Program-made: the position numbers and the translations under genes
Shown here: positions 25,201-40,200 of the stretch, piece by piece
How the letters are laid out: every line of letters starts with the position of its first letter
Numbering within the stretch: the first letter of the stretch is position 1
Assembly: GCA_903813345.2 (NCBI GenBank)
Contig: CAIIXF020000012.1
Span: forward strand, 29,400,684-29,464,683
Source of the DNA: Owenia fusiformis
Taxonomy: Eukaryota > Annelida > Polychaeta > Sabellida > Oweniidae
Direction of reading: 5' to 3'
Length of the DNA stretch: 64,000 bases
Notes under the pieces: generated by a model
Seen by the model: the letters and a program-made list of their open reading frames with translations, nothing else
Told to the model about the DNA's origin: nothing
Databases searched by the model: none

Positions 25201-28200
25201 CCAAATCACATACAATAACAGAAAATTTAATGAACTGAAAAATAGATTGACCTGACTTGAACATTAAGGATTGGTACATGGTGGATATGTGAATGATGCT
25301 ATAGATTAACTTAACACAGCTTTTGATGTTTATATGTATGTTAAACCAGCATACAACAATCTATGATGAGCATGAAATATTTATGATAAATTGATGGTAA
25401 ACAATGTCTAATATGTTACAGTAAAACCTGTCTAATCCGAATGACACTGGGACTGTCACTGCCAAGAGTGTTCATAATCACAGGTGTTCATATTTCATGT
25501 GTGAGTTAATGGGTGATTGCATTGAGAGGTGTTCAGATTTGAAAGGTGTTCGTATATACAGACTTTACTGTTATTTAAAGTACCTACTGGTGTAGTCTAG
25601 TAATGCTAATACCTTTTACCTATTAAAGTATCTACATGGTTTGGATCATACCTAAACTAGGCAACAATGATTTCTTTAATGCCTTATCAGTTACCAGCAG
25701 GCTTGGTACATTTAAACACAATGGCCATAAAACATTTCAATGTTAACATTCTATCACATTTATAGAAAATACATTTTGAAAAACTGTGATGAATGTTTGC
25801 ACTAATAACATCTATAGATTTAAACATGTATTGACAGAATTTCAAATCTTGTATTTTCAGATGTCTTGAGTCAGAGAGGTATTTACCCACAACCCCCAGG
25901 GACCATGCAACTTAACCATACATTCCAGTCACCATATATGTATATATACTGAGATTTTATCTGGATTACTCAACTTTTGGATTATATGTGACCATGCAAG
26001 GAGCACAGTTACTTTAATATAGGACAAATTACAAGGTAGGTTAAGGATCTTACAAATTATATGTATGTTTAGCAGTGTTTTATGGATCTTTCTGAAAACC
26101 TACCTGGAACATTGTAAAATATGTTAAACAGAGCTCTTGGTTGACTTTTAGGCTGTGGCATTCTACCAAATATGGTCAAAGGCTTTAGGTTAATTTAAAG
26201 ATGCATGCCCATAGCCAGAGGGTGGGGCGAATTTGGTTGGGAGGGGGCAGGGGCAAAACTTCTTTCAAAATCATGCACTTTTTTTCACAATTTTGAGAAC
26301 TTTCTGAGTGATTTTGGGTCTTCATTGTCCATTGTACACCATTTGAACCCCCCTGGATTTATTTTAAATTGAGCACATCCTTTGGAAAAATTGAACCCTT
26401 CCTTGGCAAAAGCTGGCTACTGGCCTGGAGCGGATTGTCTTTATAAATATATCCTCTCTGTAAGAGGGGGAAATAACCCAGAATTCAAAGATGAACCTTT
26501 TTTGAATTCTCAATTCATCTTTAGACGAATGAATGTTCATCTATGAATTCTGGGTTCTTTTTTCCTCTTTTCTTATTGATATAGACAAGCCAAAACGCCA
26601 TCTTTATATCAGCGCAAATCCTTCGGGTCAAATCAACTTTGGTGTCAGTCTATTACTTCTATGGATACTATCAGTTTGCCCCAGTCTAACTTGACACCCT
26701 GAATCCAGGGGCAGGTCTGAAAATCAAGAGGAGGTCTGGGGGGGAAACCTGCTTTGTTACCTAAATTGCCCAATTTGTATGGGGAGAAGCAGTTTTTGGG
26801 CCCTTAAATGTTTTTCGACCTCAATTTGTTTTGGGCCTTCCATTATGTAAAAAAATATTTTTTTATGTGGGATCAGTTGATTTGTGGCTGTGCTTTAGAT
26901 GCTATTTGTTGATATATGACTGATGTACAAACATCAGATTTCGATAGTTTAGTATGCTTCTAAAAGATTGGTGTGAATGTACTATATGATTATGGTGACA
27001 TTTAGAAATTATTTAGTACAGGGTTCAAAATTCTCAGCTGCCTGACTGCTAATGGTAATTACTTTTCACTCTTGGTAGTGCAATTAGAAAAGCAAGTTGT
27101 CTATTGGGCAATGGATTGAATGGCAATATAGCATTGTGGCAATCACATTTTCAACCTTAAGCTTCAGTCGCATTTGCTCTATGGTGGGCATACAGCAGCT
27201 GTAGGTTCACAAAATTGATATAGAAAATCTCCATTGACTATGTCTTATCCCTCTATTTTATGCTGTGTATTTATTTTGATTTTGGGAAGTTACGGCCATT
27301 TAACGGTTGTCATAGATCAAATGTGAGTGAGGTGATTGTCATGAACCCTGATCTAGTAATAGCCCTAGTCTTACCCCAAGTCCCAATTTTGCCCCCTCTC
27401 AATTTTGTTTCATCATCTCTTAATGGTAATATCAAAGGAAAGGAGGGAGTGGGTTAGATACTTGCTCCACGCCTTGATTTAAATTGCATTCAATTTTCAG
27501 ATCAGGAGCTTAAAAGAGATTACCTACCTACCATTTTCACTGAGGACAATAACAACTTACAACTATGACTGAGAAAGGAGAACAGGGACATCAGTATAGG
27601 GCAGGATCACCACTCTCTAAGGCAAGTCTCAATAAAGTCAATCAATCAAGTCCCTGCATTATGCATTGAGGTACTTTTATACTTTCAGAAAAAATCGGAA
27701 AAAGTTTGGGAATTGTCTTGAACATTAATTGAACAAAATATTTTGATTTGAACTATGTGTTCTATAATAACATGTAAACATCCGACATGGAATATTAAAA
27801 ATATAAAAAATATTTCATTAAATATTTGCGATTGTAATCATAAAATTACACAAAAATACTCATCGTCGTGCAGGACTTAAAGAATACTACAGGAGTTCAA
27901 TTTTTTTTTTAAATGTGGGACTCAGAAAAAGTGTTCACATTGTGTTCTGATTAGAGAGGTGTTCAGAAAAAAAGTTTTTGCTGTACATGTACTTGTATTT
28001 ATTAAGTATGAATACAATAAGGGAGGGACACGAATGTCACAATGTTCTTGTTTGTTCTTGTATGTTATCAGTATTCAGTTTTTTATTGTCAGTGAATTGG
28101 TGTTTTTGGATTTATGTACATATAGGTTCTGCGATTTTTTCAAAGCATGCCTCTGGAATGAAGGTCATAGCCATAGCCTTTAATGCTAAAAAACTTGATC

Positions 28201-31200
28201 ATTTCAATGGATTCCAATAAATATATGAATATATATTTATCTACATCATTGCTTATATATATCAGGAATATTGAGCATTTCACAAAAATCACTGCACTAC
28301 CTTAACTATATCAATTATGAAAAACTCTTCACTCATTCATTTCTTCCTTCATCTTTATGTGTAACAAACAAACAAACAAACAAACAAACAAACAAACAAA
28401 CAAACAAATAAACAAACAAACAAAAATTATGATTTATCTATTTTTTTATAGAGAGCATCAATGTTATTAGGTAGTGTTACCTAGGACCTAATATCATGAG
28501 AAAATTGCAAAATATCATGAGAAAGAGACCTAATATCATGAGAGTTACCTAATACCATAAGAAAGTTTAGCAAATATCATGAGAAAGCTACCTAAGACAA
28601 TAAGAAAGTTGTCTTGTATAATGTTAACGGTGTACTTTACAATACTGTTGTATTCACCTACTGATAAAAGCAGAGCTTACATATGCTAACTGATAAGATA
28701 AAACCTTTTGTCTCCTTGCCATAAATCAATGTGTAATATGTCTTATTTTCTACTTACCTTTACCTTACAAACAAACTCTACAAATATTGACATCTGTGAT
28801 TCAGTTTGTAAGGTTCCCTTGGGGAGCACAGGCCCGTAGCCAGGATTTGCCAAGGGGGGTTCACTTTTTGAAAAATTCCAGGGGGGTTCACTTGTGACAA
28901 TTTTGGTCCAAAATGGTCAAAATCACTTAAAAGGGCTCAGAATGGTGAAAAATTGCATGATTTTGAAAGAAATTTTGGCCAGTTTTTGCCGAATCCCCCT
29001 GGCTACGGGCTCGGAGCATATGGCGATTGATTGGGAGGTTTCTCCATTAGGAGATAATGGGATATACATGGCTCTTCATAATCTCCTAGATAATAAACAA
29101 TCAAATAATCGCAGTGTTTACAATGATTGTAGATGTAAATAAACTCATGTCTTGTGTAAGAGTTGAGATGGACTGAAACATATACAGTAAAGCTTATATA
29201 TGGATATAGTCCTGAGTAAGGACACTAGCGGTTACCGTTAGTGATTTGGTTTTCTGTATAAAAAGTCATTTTTCTCCTTTCCTACCCCATTGGAGCGCCA
29301 TTTGGCGTTTGGGAAGTGAATTGGGACTAAATATTTATAAGGTAGGTCCTGATTTATCTGAAAACATGCCAAAGTTCAGTGGGAAATCTCATTTTAAGCT
29401 GGCGGCGGAGTGATTTTGACCTTGGTGATTTTACCAGAATTCTCTGAGAAATCTGACGATAGAGGGGGTTAGTGTCTTCAAGTTTATTTATCTCAAAAAT
29501 TCGGTGGACAACCCATGGTAAGATTGTTATAGCAGTCTAGGCGAGTCTCTCCCGAACACTGTGGTATGTTGCACTAGGCTTGAATACTAATCGTTAATAA
29601 GATACAGGGTAAAATGTTATAATGGCCACCTATGGGAAACTCTACTGTGGTCTTCAACCTATTAGAAGGCGCATTTTTGGGGTATTTTGTCCCCTTTTGA
29701 GGTTTTTAAGTTCATTAAGAAGCCTAATAGCGCATATCATATTAAAGGACTGTATCTTAGCTGAACAATGGTACCAAAATAGTGACATTTTGAAGCAACT
29801 TTAGTGTTTTGGGGGCGAGGCCATTGTGCCAAGTACCCTGAATTCCATTCTCCCGTGCCATTCAATTGTCTTCTGGGCAGTTTTGAATGAACCTTTGTTT
29901 CTCCCTAACGTTATGACGTCATAATATGCAATTGAACGCCTTGACATGGATATCACTCGAAAGATAGTAGAAATCGCTTTCCAATGATACCCCATATGGC
30001 CATGTTCCCCTCAGTTGGGTGTACTCAATCTGTGATGCAAACTGTAAGGTGCACCCCTACCCCAAAGAAATTTCAAGAAATCTCAAAATCAAATTTCCTG
30101 AATTTTGCTAAAAGGACCTGTGTCTATAAGGATTGAATCTTCCCCCGTGCATTTTCTCAAATATAGCATTGTTATATACCATTGTGATCGGGATAATGCC
30201 TACAATGCTAATATAACCATGTTGAAAGAAAACAAACTAATTCAGTTTACTATTAGGATATAGTCCTGAGTAAGGACACTAGCGGTTACCGTTAGTGATT
30301 TGGTTTTCTGTATAAAAAGTCATTTTTCTCCTTTCCTACCCCATTGGAGCGCCATTTGGCGTTTGGGAAGTGAATTGGGACTAAATATTTATAAGGTAGG
30401 TCCTGATTTATCTGAAAACATGCCAAAGTTCAGTGGGAAATCTCATTTTAAGCTGGCGGCGGAGTGATTTTGACCTTGGTGATTTTACCAGAATTCTCTG
30501 AGAAATCTGACGATAGAGGGGGTTAGTGTCTTCAAGTTTATTTATCTCAAAAATTCGGTGGACAACCCATGGTAAGATTGTTATAGCAGTCTAGGCGAGT
30601 CTCTCCCGAACACTGTGGTATGTTGCACTAGGCTTGAATACTAATCGTTAATAAGATACAGGGTAAAATGTTATAATGGCCACCTATGGGAAACTCTACT
30701 GTGGTCTTCAACCTATTAGAAGGCGCATTTTTGGGGTATTTTGTCCCCTTTTGAGGTTTTTAAGTTCATTAAGAAGCCCAATAGCGCATATCATATTAAA
30801 GGACTGTATCTTAGCTGAACAATGGTACCAAAATAGTGACATTTTGAAGCAACTTTAGTGTTTTGGGGGCGAGGCCATTGTGCCAAGTACCCTGAATTCC
30901 ATTCTCCCGTGCCATTCAATTGTCTTCTGGGCAGTTTTGAATGAACCTTTGTTTCTCCCTAACGTTATGACGTCATAATATGCAATTGAACGCCTTGACA
31001 TGGATATCACTCGAAAGATAGTAGAAATCGCTTTCCAATGATACCCCATATGGCCATGTTCCCCTCAGTTAGGTGTACTCAATCTGTGATGCAAACTGTA
31101 AGGTGCACCCCTACCCCAAAGAAATTTCAAGAAATCTCAAAATCAAATTTCCTGAATTTTGCTAAAAGGACCTGTGTCTATAAGGATTGAATCTTCCCCC

Positions 31201-34200
31201 GTGCATTTTCTCAAATATAGCATTGTTATATACCATTGTGATCGGGATAATGCCTACAATGCTAATATAACAATGTTGAAAGAAAACAAACTAATTCAGT
31301 TTACTATTAGAAGGCGCATTTTTGGGGTATTTTGTCCCCTTTTGAGGTTTTTAAGTTCATTAAGAAGCCTAATAGCGCATATCATATTAAAGGACTGTAT
31401 CTTAGCTGAACAATGGTACCAAAATAGTGACATTTTGAAGCAACTTTAGTGTTTTGGGGGCGAGGCCATTGTGCCAAGTACCCTGAATTCCATTCTCCCG
31501 TGCCATTCAATTGTCTTCTGGGCAGTTTTGAATGAACCTTTGTTTCTCCCTAACGTTATGACGTCATAATATGCAATTGAACGCCTTGACATGGATATCA
31601 CTCGAAAGATAGTAGAAATCGCTTTCCAATGATACCCCATATGGCCATGTTCCCCTCAGTTGGGTGTACTCAATCTGTGATGCAAACTGTAAGGTGCACC
31701 CCTACCCCAAAGAAATTTCAAGAAATCTCAAAATCAAATTTCCTGAATTTTGCTAAAAGGACCTGTGTCTATAAGGATTGAATCTTCCCCCGTGCATTTT
31801 CTCAAATATAGCATTGTTATATACCATTGTGATCGGGATAATGCCTACAATGCTAATATAACCATGTTGAAAGAAAACAAACTAATTCAGTTTACTATTA
31901 GAAGGCGCATTTTTGGGGTATTTTGTCCCCTTTTGAGGTTTTTAAGTTCATTAAGAAGCCTAATAGCGCATATCATATTAAAGGACTGTATCTTAGCTGA
32001 ACAATGGTACCAAAATAGTGACATTTTGAAGCAACTTTAGTGTTTTGGGGGCGAGGCCATTGTGCCAAGTACCCTGAATTCCATTCTCCCGTGCCATTCA
32101 ATTGTCTTCTGGGCAGTTTTGAATGAACCTTTGTTTCTCCCTAACGTTATGACGTCATAATATGCAATTGAACGCCTTGACATGGATATCACTCGAAAGA
32201 TAGTAGAAATCGCTTTCCAATGATACCCCATATGGCCATGTTCCCCTCAGTTGGGTGTACTCAATCTGTGATGCAAACTGTAAGGTGCACCCCTACCCCA
32301 AAGAAATTTCAAGAAATCTCAAAATCAAATTTCCTGAATTTTGCTAAAAGAACCTGTGTCTATAAGGATTGAATCTTCCCCCGTGCATTTTCTCAAATAT
32401 AGCATTGTTATATACCATTGTGATCAGGATAATGCCTACAATGCTAATATAACCATGTTGAAAGAAAACAAACTAATTCAGTTTACTATTAGGATATAGT
32501 CCTGAGTAAGGACACTAGCGGTTACCGTTAGTGATTTGGTTTTCTGTATAAAAAGTCATTTTTTCTCCTTTCCTACCCCATTGGAGCGCCATTTGGCGTT
32601 TGGGAAGTGAATTGGGACTAAATATTTATAAGGTAGGTCCTGATTTATCTGAAAACATGCCAAAGTTCAGTGGGAAATCTCATTTTAAGCTGGCGGCGGA
32701 GTGATTTTGACCTTGGTGATTTTACCAGAATTCTCTGAGAAATCTGACGATAGAGGGGGTTAGTGTCTTCAAGTTTATTTATCTCAAAAATTCGGTGGAC
32801 AACCCATGGTAAGATTGTTATAGCAGTCTAGGCGAGTCTCTCCCGAACACTGTGGTATGTTGCACTAGGCTTGAATACTAATCGTTAATAAGATACAGGG
32901 TAAAATGTTATAATGGCCACCTATGGGAAACTCTACTGTGGTCTTCAACCTATACTAATATACTAACAACTCTCTTATCTTAATACCTCTCAATGTGAAC
33001 ACTTTTTCTCTGTCTCAATTTTAGTTTTTCATTAACTTAATATTAATGAACTTTGAAAAGTGAAAACTTTTTGCAAGTCCTAGTTGTGTTAGTTTTCGAC
33101 AGATTTAACTGTTACAGTTTAACTGTAACTGTAACATACACTTTTATAATAATAGTTTGTATATATGAACAGGTCTCTTATCTGAATACCTCTCAATGTG
33201 AACACTTTTTCTCGGTCTCAATTTTGCTTTTTCATTCACTTACATTTCAATGAACCTTGGAATGTGATCATCTTGTAATCTGAACACTTTTGGAAAGTTT
33301 ATATGGCGTTCATTTTCGACAGGTTTAACTGTTACAGTTTAACTGTAATTCCGTAACACTTAACTGTAACGTACATTTTCATAATATAAGCTATGTAACA
33401 TTATTGTTTCAATCTATAGTTATCCTCCAAATTGTTTCATCTCTTGATGTTATTAGATTATTTCCCTATAGATTTTTAGTTTATCATAGAACAACACATG
33501 ATGGATGTCTCATAAAATACAGAGGTCAAGCTACACATTTAACCTTTACCATGCTGCCTTATTTCAGCAAATATATCCCACGCAACTGGCTTATTTTTCA
33601 AAGAGTGCAAAAAATGATATGCCTGGACTAAATAATTAATATCTCAATAACTACTGAATGAATCTGGATAAAATTTTCACAAAGGGAAGATACAGTGGCC
33701 TGGCTCATGAAAAAAAATGTTCTCATGAATTTATTCGTACATTAACACGACTGGGCATAAATATACCATGAATACTCCTCCGGAATCCGCCGCTCCGCCT
33801 CTTCGTCTGGTCAGAATCCAAATCTGAATTTGCAGCGATCGAATGTTCAATTTTTCAATTCAGAAAATATTCTAGTTTCTATTTTCGATGACCGTTATCG
33901 GCTTCCAAGAGCCTAAAGAGCTCGAAATCGTAATTCATTTCCTCCACATTTTCGTTGTGATCGTATTTTTCCACCATTTTGTACGATACGTTCACTAAAA
34001 ACGACTAAAACACTGATTAAATTGTTGAATTGAGAATTATTTTTCGAAATATCGCCATTTCTAGGTCAACAGGAAGTCATGTTAGGCACTGAATAAATCG
34101 GGCAATCTAATTGGACCATAAGAATGGCGCGAAAAAGTAAAGTTTTTAAAAGTTTGAAATCGGGCGTACGGGTCCGCCCGCAGTTGTGAGAGACATTTTA

Positions 34201-37200
34201 GTCTCGGCGGACTCGTCCGCCGGCAGCACGCTAAAGGTTAAGATAACTAATTTGTGTAATATTATGACATCTGGGGATAACTGGCCTCCCTCGATTGGAT
34301 TTTTAAGGGACTTAATTACAATTGGTTTTGTTACAGCTATATCACAGGGGTTTCACTAGACTTTCCCACAACAGGGTTTAAATGAAAACAACAGGCAAAA
34401 TTAATGGAAATCATGACATGGAAATGTTGAAAAGTCCCTAAAACAACAGGCGATTTTGTGAAATCAACCAGTGAAAATCGTCTGTTGCCTCATGCTAATG
34501 AAACCCCTGTATATACAAAATTGGGCAACTGAACACTACAAATGGGAGAACTAATCCCCGGATTACCATAATTCTACATGTTTATGTACAAGTTCTCTGA
34601 AAAACGTGTAGCTTAACCACCTAATATATCCAACATTAATCACCCTTGAGGGTCTACTTGAACCAGATATATAAAAGCAACATTAAATACATTATAAGGT
34701 CATTCCATGTTTTTAGTTCAAAGATACATTTTTGAGGTATAGTTTAAGAGGTATTGTTTACTATCAGTTTATGAGGTATTGTTTATGAGGTACAGTTTAT
34801 GACTCAAAATCTCATAGTATGTTATTGTTTGGCAAACTTTTTGAACCAACATGTTCTCAGCTTGATCATGACTCAAGGCCAATACTTTCAGCAATTAGAA
34901 ACCCCATTGTTAAAAGCCATAACAAAAAGATTCAAATCGGCTTAGCAATTTATAAAACTTATAATACTGTTCATTTATTTTGATATAACATGATAGTTTT
35001 ACAAAATGCGTTATTATATTTTGCAGTGCTACTCTCTGCCTTTTAATTACCCCTGCATTTCATAATATCTCTTACATTTATTTTATTTGTACAGTTGCAT
35101 ATTGATTTTCATTGAAATCGGATCATAGAAATTTTTATATTTTTTAATTTTATTTTGCCCCTGAAAGAATAAAAATGCTTAATGTGATCAAAACGTAACT
35201 ATTGACGATGTTCTAATTTTCCATTTTCTTTTCAGAAGAGAGAAAGGACATTTTCGCCACCAAGAGGTAAGTCCTTGTACTTGTTCTTGGATCAGTAATT
35301 AAAGGGGTACTGTCTGTCCCCTAGTGGTAGCTGTAAGACAATTAATTGAAGGGACACTGCCTGTCCCCTAGTGTTAGACTCTTAATTAAAGGGGCACTGT
35401 CTCTCCCCTAGTGTTAGACTCTTAATTAAAGGGGCACTGTCTGTCCCCTAGTGCTAACTGTCAGACTATTAATTAAAGGGACACTGTCTGTCCCCCAGTG
35501 CTAGCTGTCAGACTCTTAATAAAAGGGACACTGTCTGTCCCCCAGTGCTAGATGTGAGACTATTGATTAAAGGGGCACTGACTGTCTCCTAGTGCTAGCT
35601 GTCAGACTCTTAATTAAAGGAGCACTGTCTGTCCCCTAGTGGTAGCTGTCAGACTATTAATTAAAAGGGCACTGTCTGTCCCCCAATGCTAGCTGTCAGA
35701 CTCTTAATTAAAGGGACACTGTCTGTCCTCTATTGCTAGCTGTCAGACTATTAATTAAAGGGGCACTTTCTGTCCCCTAGTGCTAGCTGTCAGACTATTA
35801 ATTAAAGGGGCACTTTCTGTCCCCTAGTGCTAGCTGTCAGACTATTAATTAAAGGGGCACTGTATGTCCCCTAGTGCTAGCTGTCAGACTATTAATTATA
35901 GGGGCACTTTCTGTCCCCTAGTGCTAGCTGTTAGACTATTAATTAAAGGGGCACTTTCTGTCCCCTAGTGCTAGCTGTTAGACTATTGATTAAAGGGGCA
36001 CTCTCCGCCCCCCCCCATTGCTAGCTGTCAGACTCTCAATTAAAGAGGCACTTTCTGTCCCATACTTGTAGCTGTCAGATTCTTAATTAAAGGGGCACTT
36101 TCTGTCCCCTAGTGCTAGCTGTTAGACTATCAATTAAAGGGGCATTGTGAGTCCTCTAGTGATAGCTGTCAGACTATTATTTAAAGGGGCACTGTCTGTC
36201 CCCTAGTGGTAACTGTTAGACTATTAATTAAAGGGGCACTGTCTTTCCCCCATTGCTAGCTGCCAGACTATTATTTAAAGGGGCACTTTCTGTCAATCAG
36301 TGCTAGCTGTTGTACTATTAATTAAAGATAGGGGTGGGGGTGGGGGCATTGTCTGTCCTCTAGTGCTAGTTGTTGGACCATAATTGAAGAGGTACTATCT
36401 GTCCCTTAAAGCAGTATTGCCCCCACATTTGAAAAAATACCATGACAATATACAAGGTATATGTCACACTTTCTTCCGGATTAGTGATAATGAACAATTG
36501 TAAATACAAATAAATAAAAGAATGAAATAAAAAAGACAAAGAAATGAAAACGACCTACTCTATACATCTTATTGCAAGGCCAACTGATTTCTCATGTAAA
36601 AAACATCCAAACCTCTAAAACATTTACCAAACCTCAAAATTGATTTACTTTCAGCAGAAGAAGAAAATGTGAAAACACCCAGAATAAAAGGGGACACACC
36701 ACGCAACAAGATAGAACGAGAAGAGGTAGGGACATAAGATATATTTCAACTTGTCTATTATAAGTTAGCATTCTTGCGATAAAGTGGGGTTTTGGTTGAA
36801 ATGGCTGAATGCAGTGTCATGGCTTATGTACCATTTGAAGGTTTGCGATAGAGGAGGAGATTTTGACAAAATAAAAATTGGACAGTTAAGATTCCCTACC
36901 TTAGGAGCAACCTAGCGACTCAATTTCCCCACCCTGGGAGCAATTATAATTGCTGGTCATTGGTCAAAGATATAGTCAAGATTCTGCTTGCCTGGGATGT
37001 GCATTTCAAAAGTCACCACTTCCGGGATAAAGAACTATGTCAAAATCCCACCCCCTTGGACAATACAGCGTCTCAAATTTCCAACCCTCCCCGTATTTAA
37101 GGGGGGGGGAGGTCACATGCAAACCTTTGATTGGTGGATTATATTCAAGATGCTTAGTATTGATAATGGAATGATGCTATTTGAGCTCAAATTAATCATA

Positions 37201-40200
37201 AATCATGATTTGTACAAAATTAGCGACTACAATTTAGTATAGGATTAAGTGCTGCAAAAGTCAACAACCTGCTCTTTTCAAATGTCAGGCCCGTAGCCAG
37301 GATTTGCCAAGGGGGGTTCACTTTTTATAAAATTTCGGGGGTTTTGCTTTTGACAATTTTGGTCCAAAAATGGCCAAAATCACTTAAAAAGTGCTCAGAA
37401 TAGTGAAAAACTGCATGATTTTGAAATAATTTTTGGCCAGGGGGGTTCGCTCGAATATATCAAACCCCCCTAGCTAAGGGCCTGAATGTGCTAATTTTGT
37501 TGCATTTGTTGTTGAAAATTTAAAAGCCCATGAAACTGTTGACTTTTTTTCTGTGCCAACATTTCTTTGTTTTCTTCTAATTTGCACCTACAACATATTT
37601 AAACTTCTTTTAGATATTATTTACAATTTTCCAATTTACACATTTTTACATTTTCCAAAACAATATATTTATAACCCCAAACTAGTCGTTGTATTGTGTT
37701 AACAAATTGTATGGTATGGCAAGTGATTTTCAACTCTCATGTCTTGGATCACAATGTCTGAGCAAAAATGCTGTAATTAAGGTTGAATATTACTCATCGA
37801 TATATAGATATGATTGTCAAAAATTATGTGCCATACCATACATGATTCATGAAGACTCTGTTTAATAATTTATACATGGTATTAAACCCTTTCCTGTTCA
37901 GTTTATCGACTTTAACGCACCTCTTTTATTTTTGATGACTTTAACTTATTGAACAAAATTTTGTAACATACTCTCCCGGTTCACAAAGTTAAACTTTCTC
38001 AGCACATTTAAATAGCGTTATGTACAGGGTGTGCAAAATATATATACAGGTTTTAGGTTGATTTAAAGATGGCAGTCAGGTCAGTCTAAATCGATTTGTA
38101 AAAATATGAAAGGCAAACCTAATGCCATCTTATATTGGCCAAAAACCCAGGAAAATAAGCATTCCCATTCATAAGATTTTGGAATAACTTTTAAAGTTAT
38201 GAAATTCACTCTCTTAAAGCATGGTTTGTTGGTGGATTTTGAAAATTTGGATTTGGGACAGTTTGACAATTAATTGACCACCCTGTACTTTGTTCTCCAG
38301 ATATTACCCTTTCTTGTAATCTGGTTGAAGTTATCCTATGTAAGAAGTGTTAAAGGCAGAATCAGATTTAGTGACCAAACTTTCTGAAAATTGATCCAAC
38401 TTTAGAATTTTCTGGATATCCACATTTATTTTTTCAAATAATTTATATACTTTTGCATTTTGAAACTTTTGTCATCCCCTATATCCCAGATTCTGCCTTT
38501 ATCGTTTCTAGTTAAATGTAGTCTTTTACCTAATATATAATGTAGATATCGTCTAACCTTTGGTGTTTTGTAGCTTATAAAACAAAGACCTAAATCTGTC
38601 TTCGATACAATTTCACTTTTTAACCAAATTGAGAAGACAGAGGTCATTGGGAATTCTTCCACCCAAGAAAATAGTTCCTCTAAGGACAAAAGTAGTCCCA
38701 CTATGGAGAAGGGTGATGATGAAAGTGGTGGTTCATCCACACATTTAAATGCGGTACTTATTTCTTTATTCCGCATGATTTAATATTTCTTTAGTTAATC
38801 CCTTCGCAAACTTTTTTCAATTCATTTTTCTTGCTGTGATTTAGAACTCTGTTTTCCTGTCTAATTTGACTGAAGTGTATTTTTCAATGTCAGAGAAGAT
38901 TTTTTTCTTGTTTAAGGTAGTTCTGCAAGTATTTTCATGTAATTTTTTATATTGATTGTTACAAATATTTACTTTATGGGTCATATTTGTAAAAAATTTT
39001 ATTTGAATATTTACACATGATTATAGAATACTCAGTTCGAAGTTCAACCACCCCCCAAAAAAAGAAAATTGTCAAAATTACTGGGAAATAACATTTCCAT
39101 GGATTATTTTCCTAATATTTTTCTGAAAGTGCAGAACTGCCTTAAAGGAAAATGTTTGCTGATGGGATTAACTAATAATATTTATATTGCTAGGTTGTTC
39201 TCTTTAAATATGATATCTGAAGTGTTTCTTTCCATGTCTTAAATCATTGAGAAATCAGTCTTCGTTATCTTAAAAGGAAAAAGTCACATTTTGAGACACA
39301 TATTTTGTTTAAAGTGACCAACCATAGCAATATTTTCATGTGATATATACAGGTTTGTATATGTAGTTGGTAGATAAAACTAAGTTGCACTGTATCTATT
39401 TCTTAGATGTTTCTCAATGTTATTTTGTTTGTTTGAAATTTTTTATGTTTTAGTTTTTTGTGTTTTTGTGTTGAATAGTTTTTTTTCAGTGCTGCAAATA
39501 AATGTTTTTTTGCTACTTTGCATATTTTTCTGGTCTTGGCTATTATTATATGCATATTTTGGTTCGCTATTTTTCAACATATTTAAAGATGCTTGGTAAA
39601 TGCTTTAGTTAAGAGCAAATCTTGAGCCTGTTTTTAAATATATCTATTGGTATGCATGCATGCATAATAACGAAGTGATATTATGTTATTATGGAGATTG
39701 TGTTTATGTATTGTTTCATTTATTGAGAAAACGATCTTCTGGTAGTTTGTCTCTCAATAATGTCTATGTCACATTTTCTCCGATTCATTGGCCGGCGCCT
39801 GGCTGAATGAGTATTTTGTTCAAAATTATAGGTCAAATCTCAAATTTGAGGTCAGATGAAAACTTGTACATGATTTAAAAAAGGTTTTGTCAATTTGAAG
39901 CAAGTTAAAATCAGTTTTGAACTAAATATTACAATCCGCCGGCACCGGCCGATGAATCGGAGCAAATGTGACCTAGGCATGAAAGAAATCATCCTTTGTT
40001 ATCACTTACAAAGAATGACAGGAAATACTCCTCGTTGTTATTTATACAAATTAAGATTAAACACTTCAGGGTCCTCTCAAGGAACAGATTTCAAAAGAAC
40101 CAAGTCCCTCCCATTGACTTCCATTGAACCTTTTCTTTAAGCTGTGATCTCCCAAGCATTAAAGCAATTGGGCGCAGCACCCACTTAAGATTTTGAAAAA

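Noticed and set aside
29622-32231. Recurrent 60-96-codon frames on both strands
   Set aside because: They repeat only because the satellite units repeat; no start context, splice sites or family resemblance.
29202-32953. LTR-type element, because unit A lies at both ends
   Set aside because: A also occurs in the middle, there is no polymerase or capsid-like reading frame, and no primer-binding or polypurine site was seen.
35295-36400. CRISPR-like array
   Set aside because: Regular repeats with no unique spacers, in an animal intron; it is a minisatellite.
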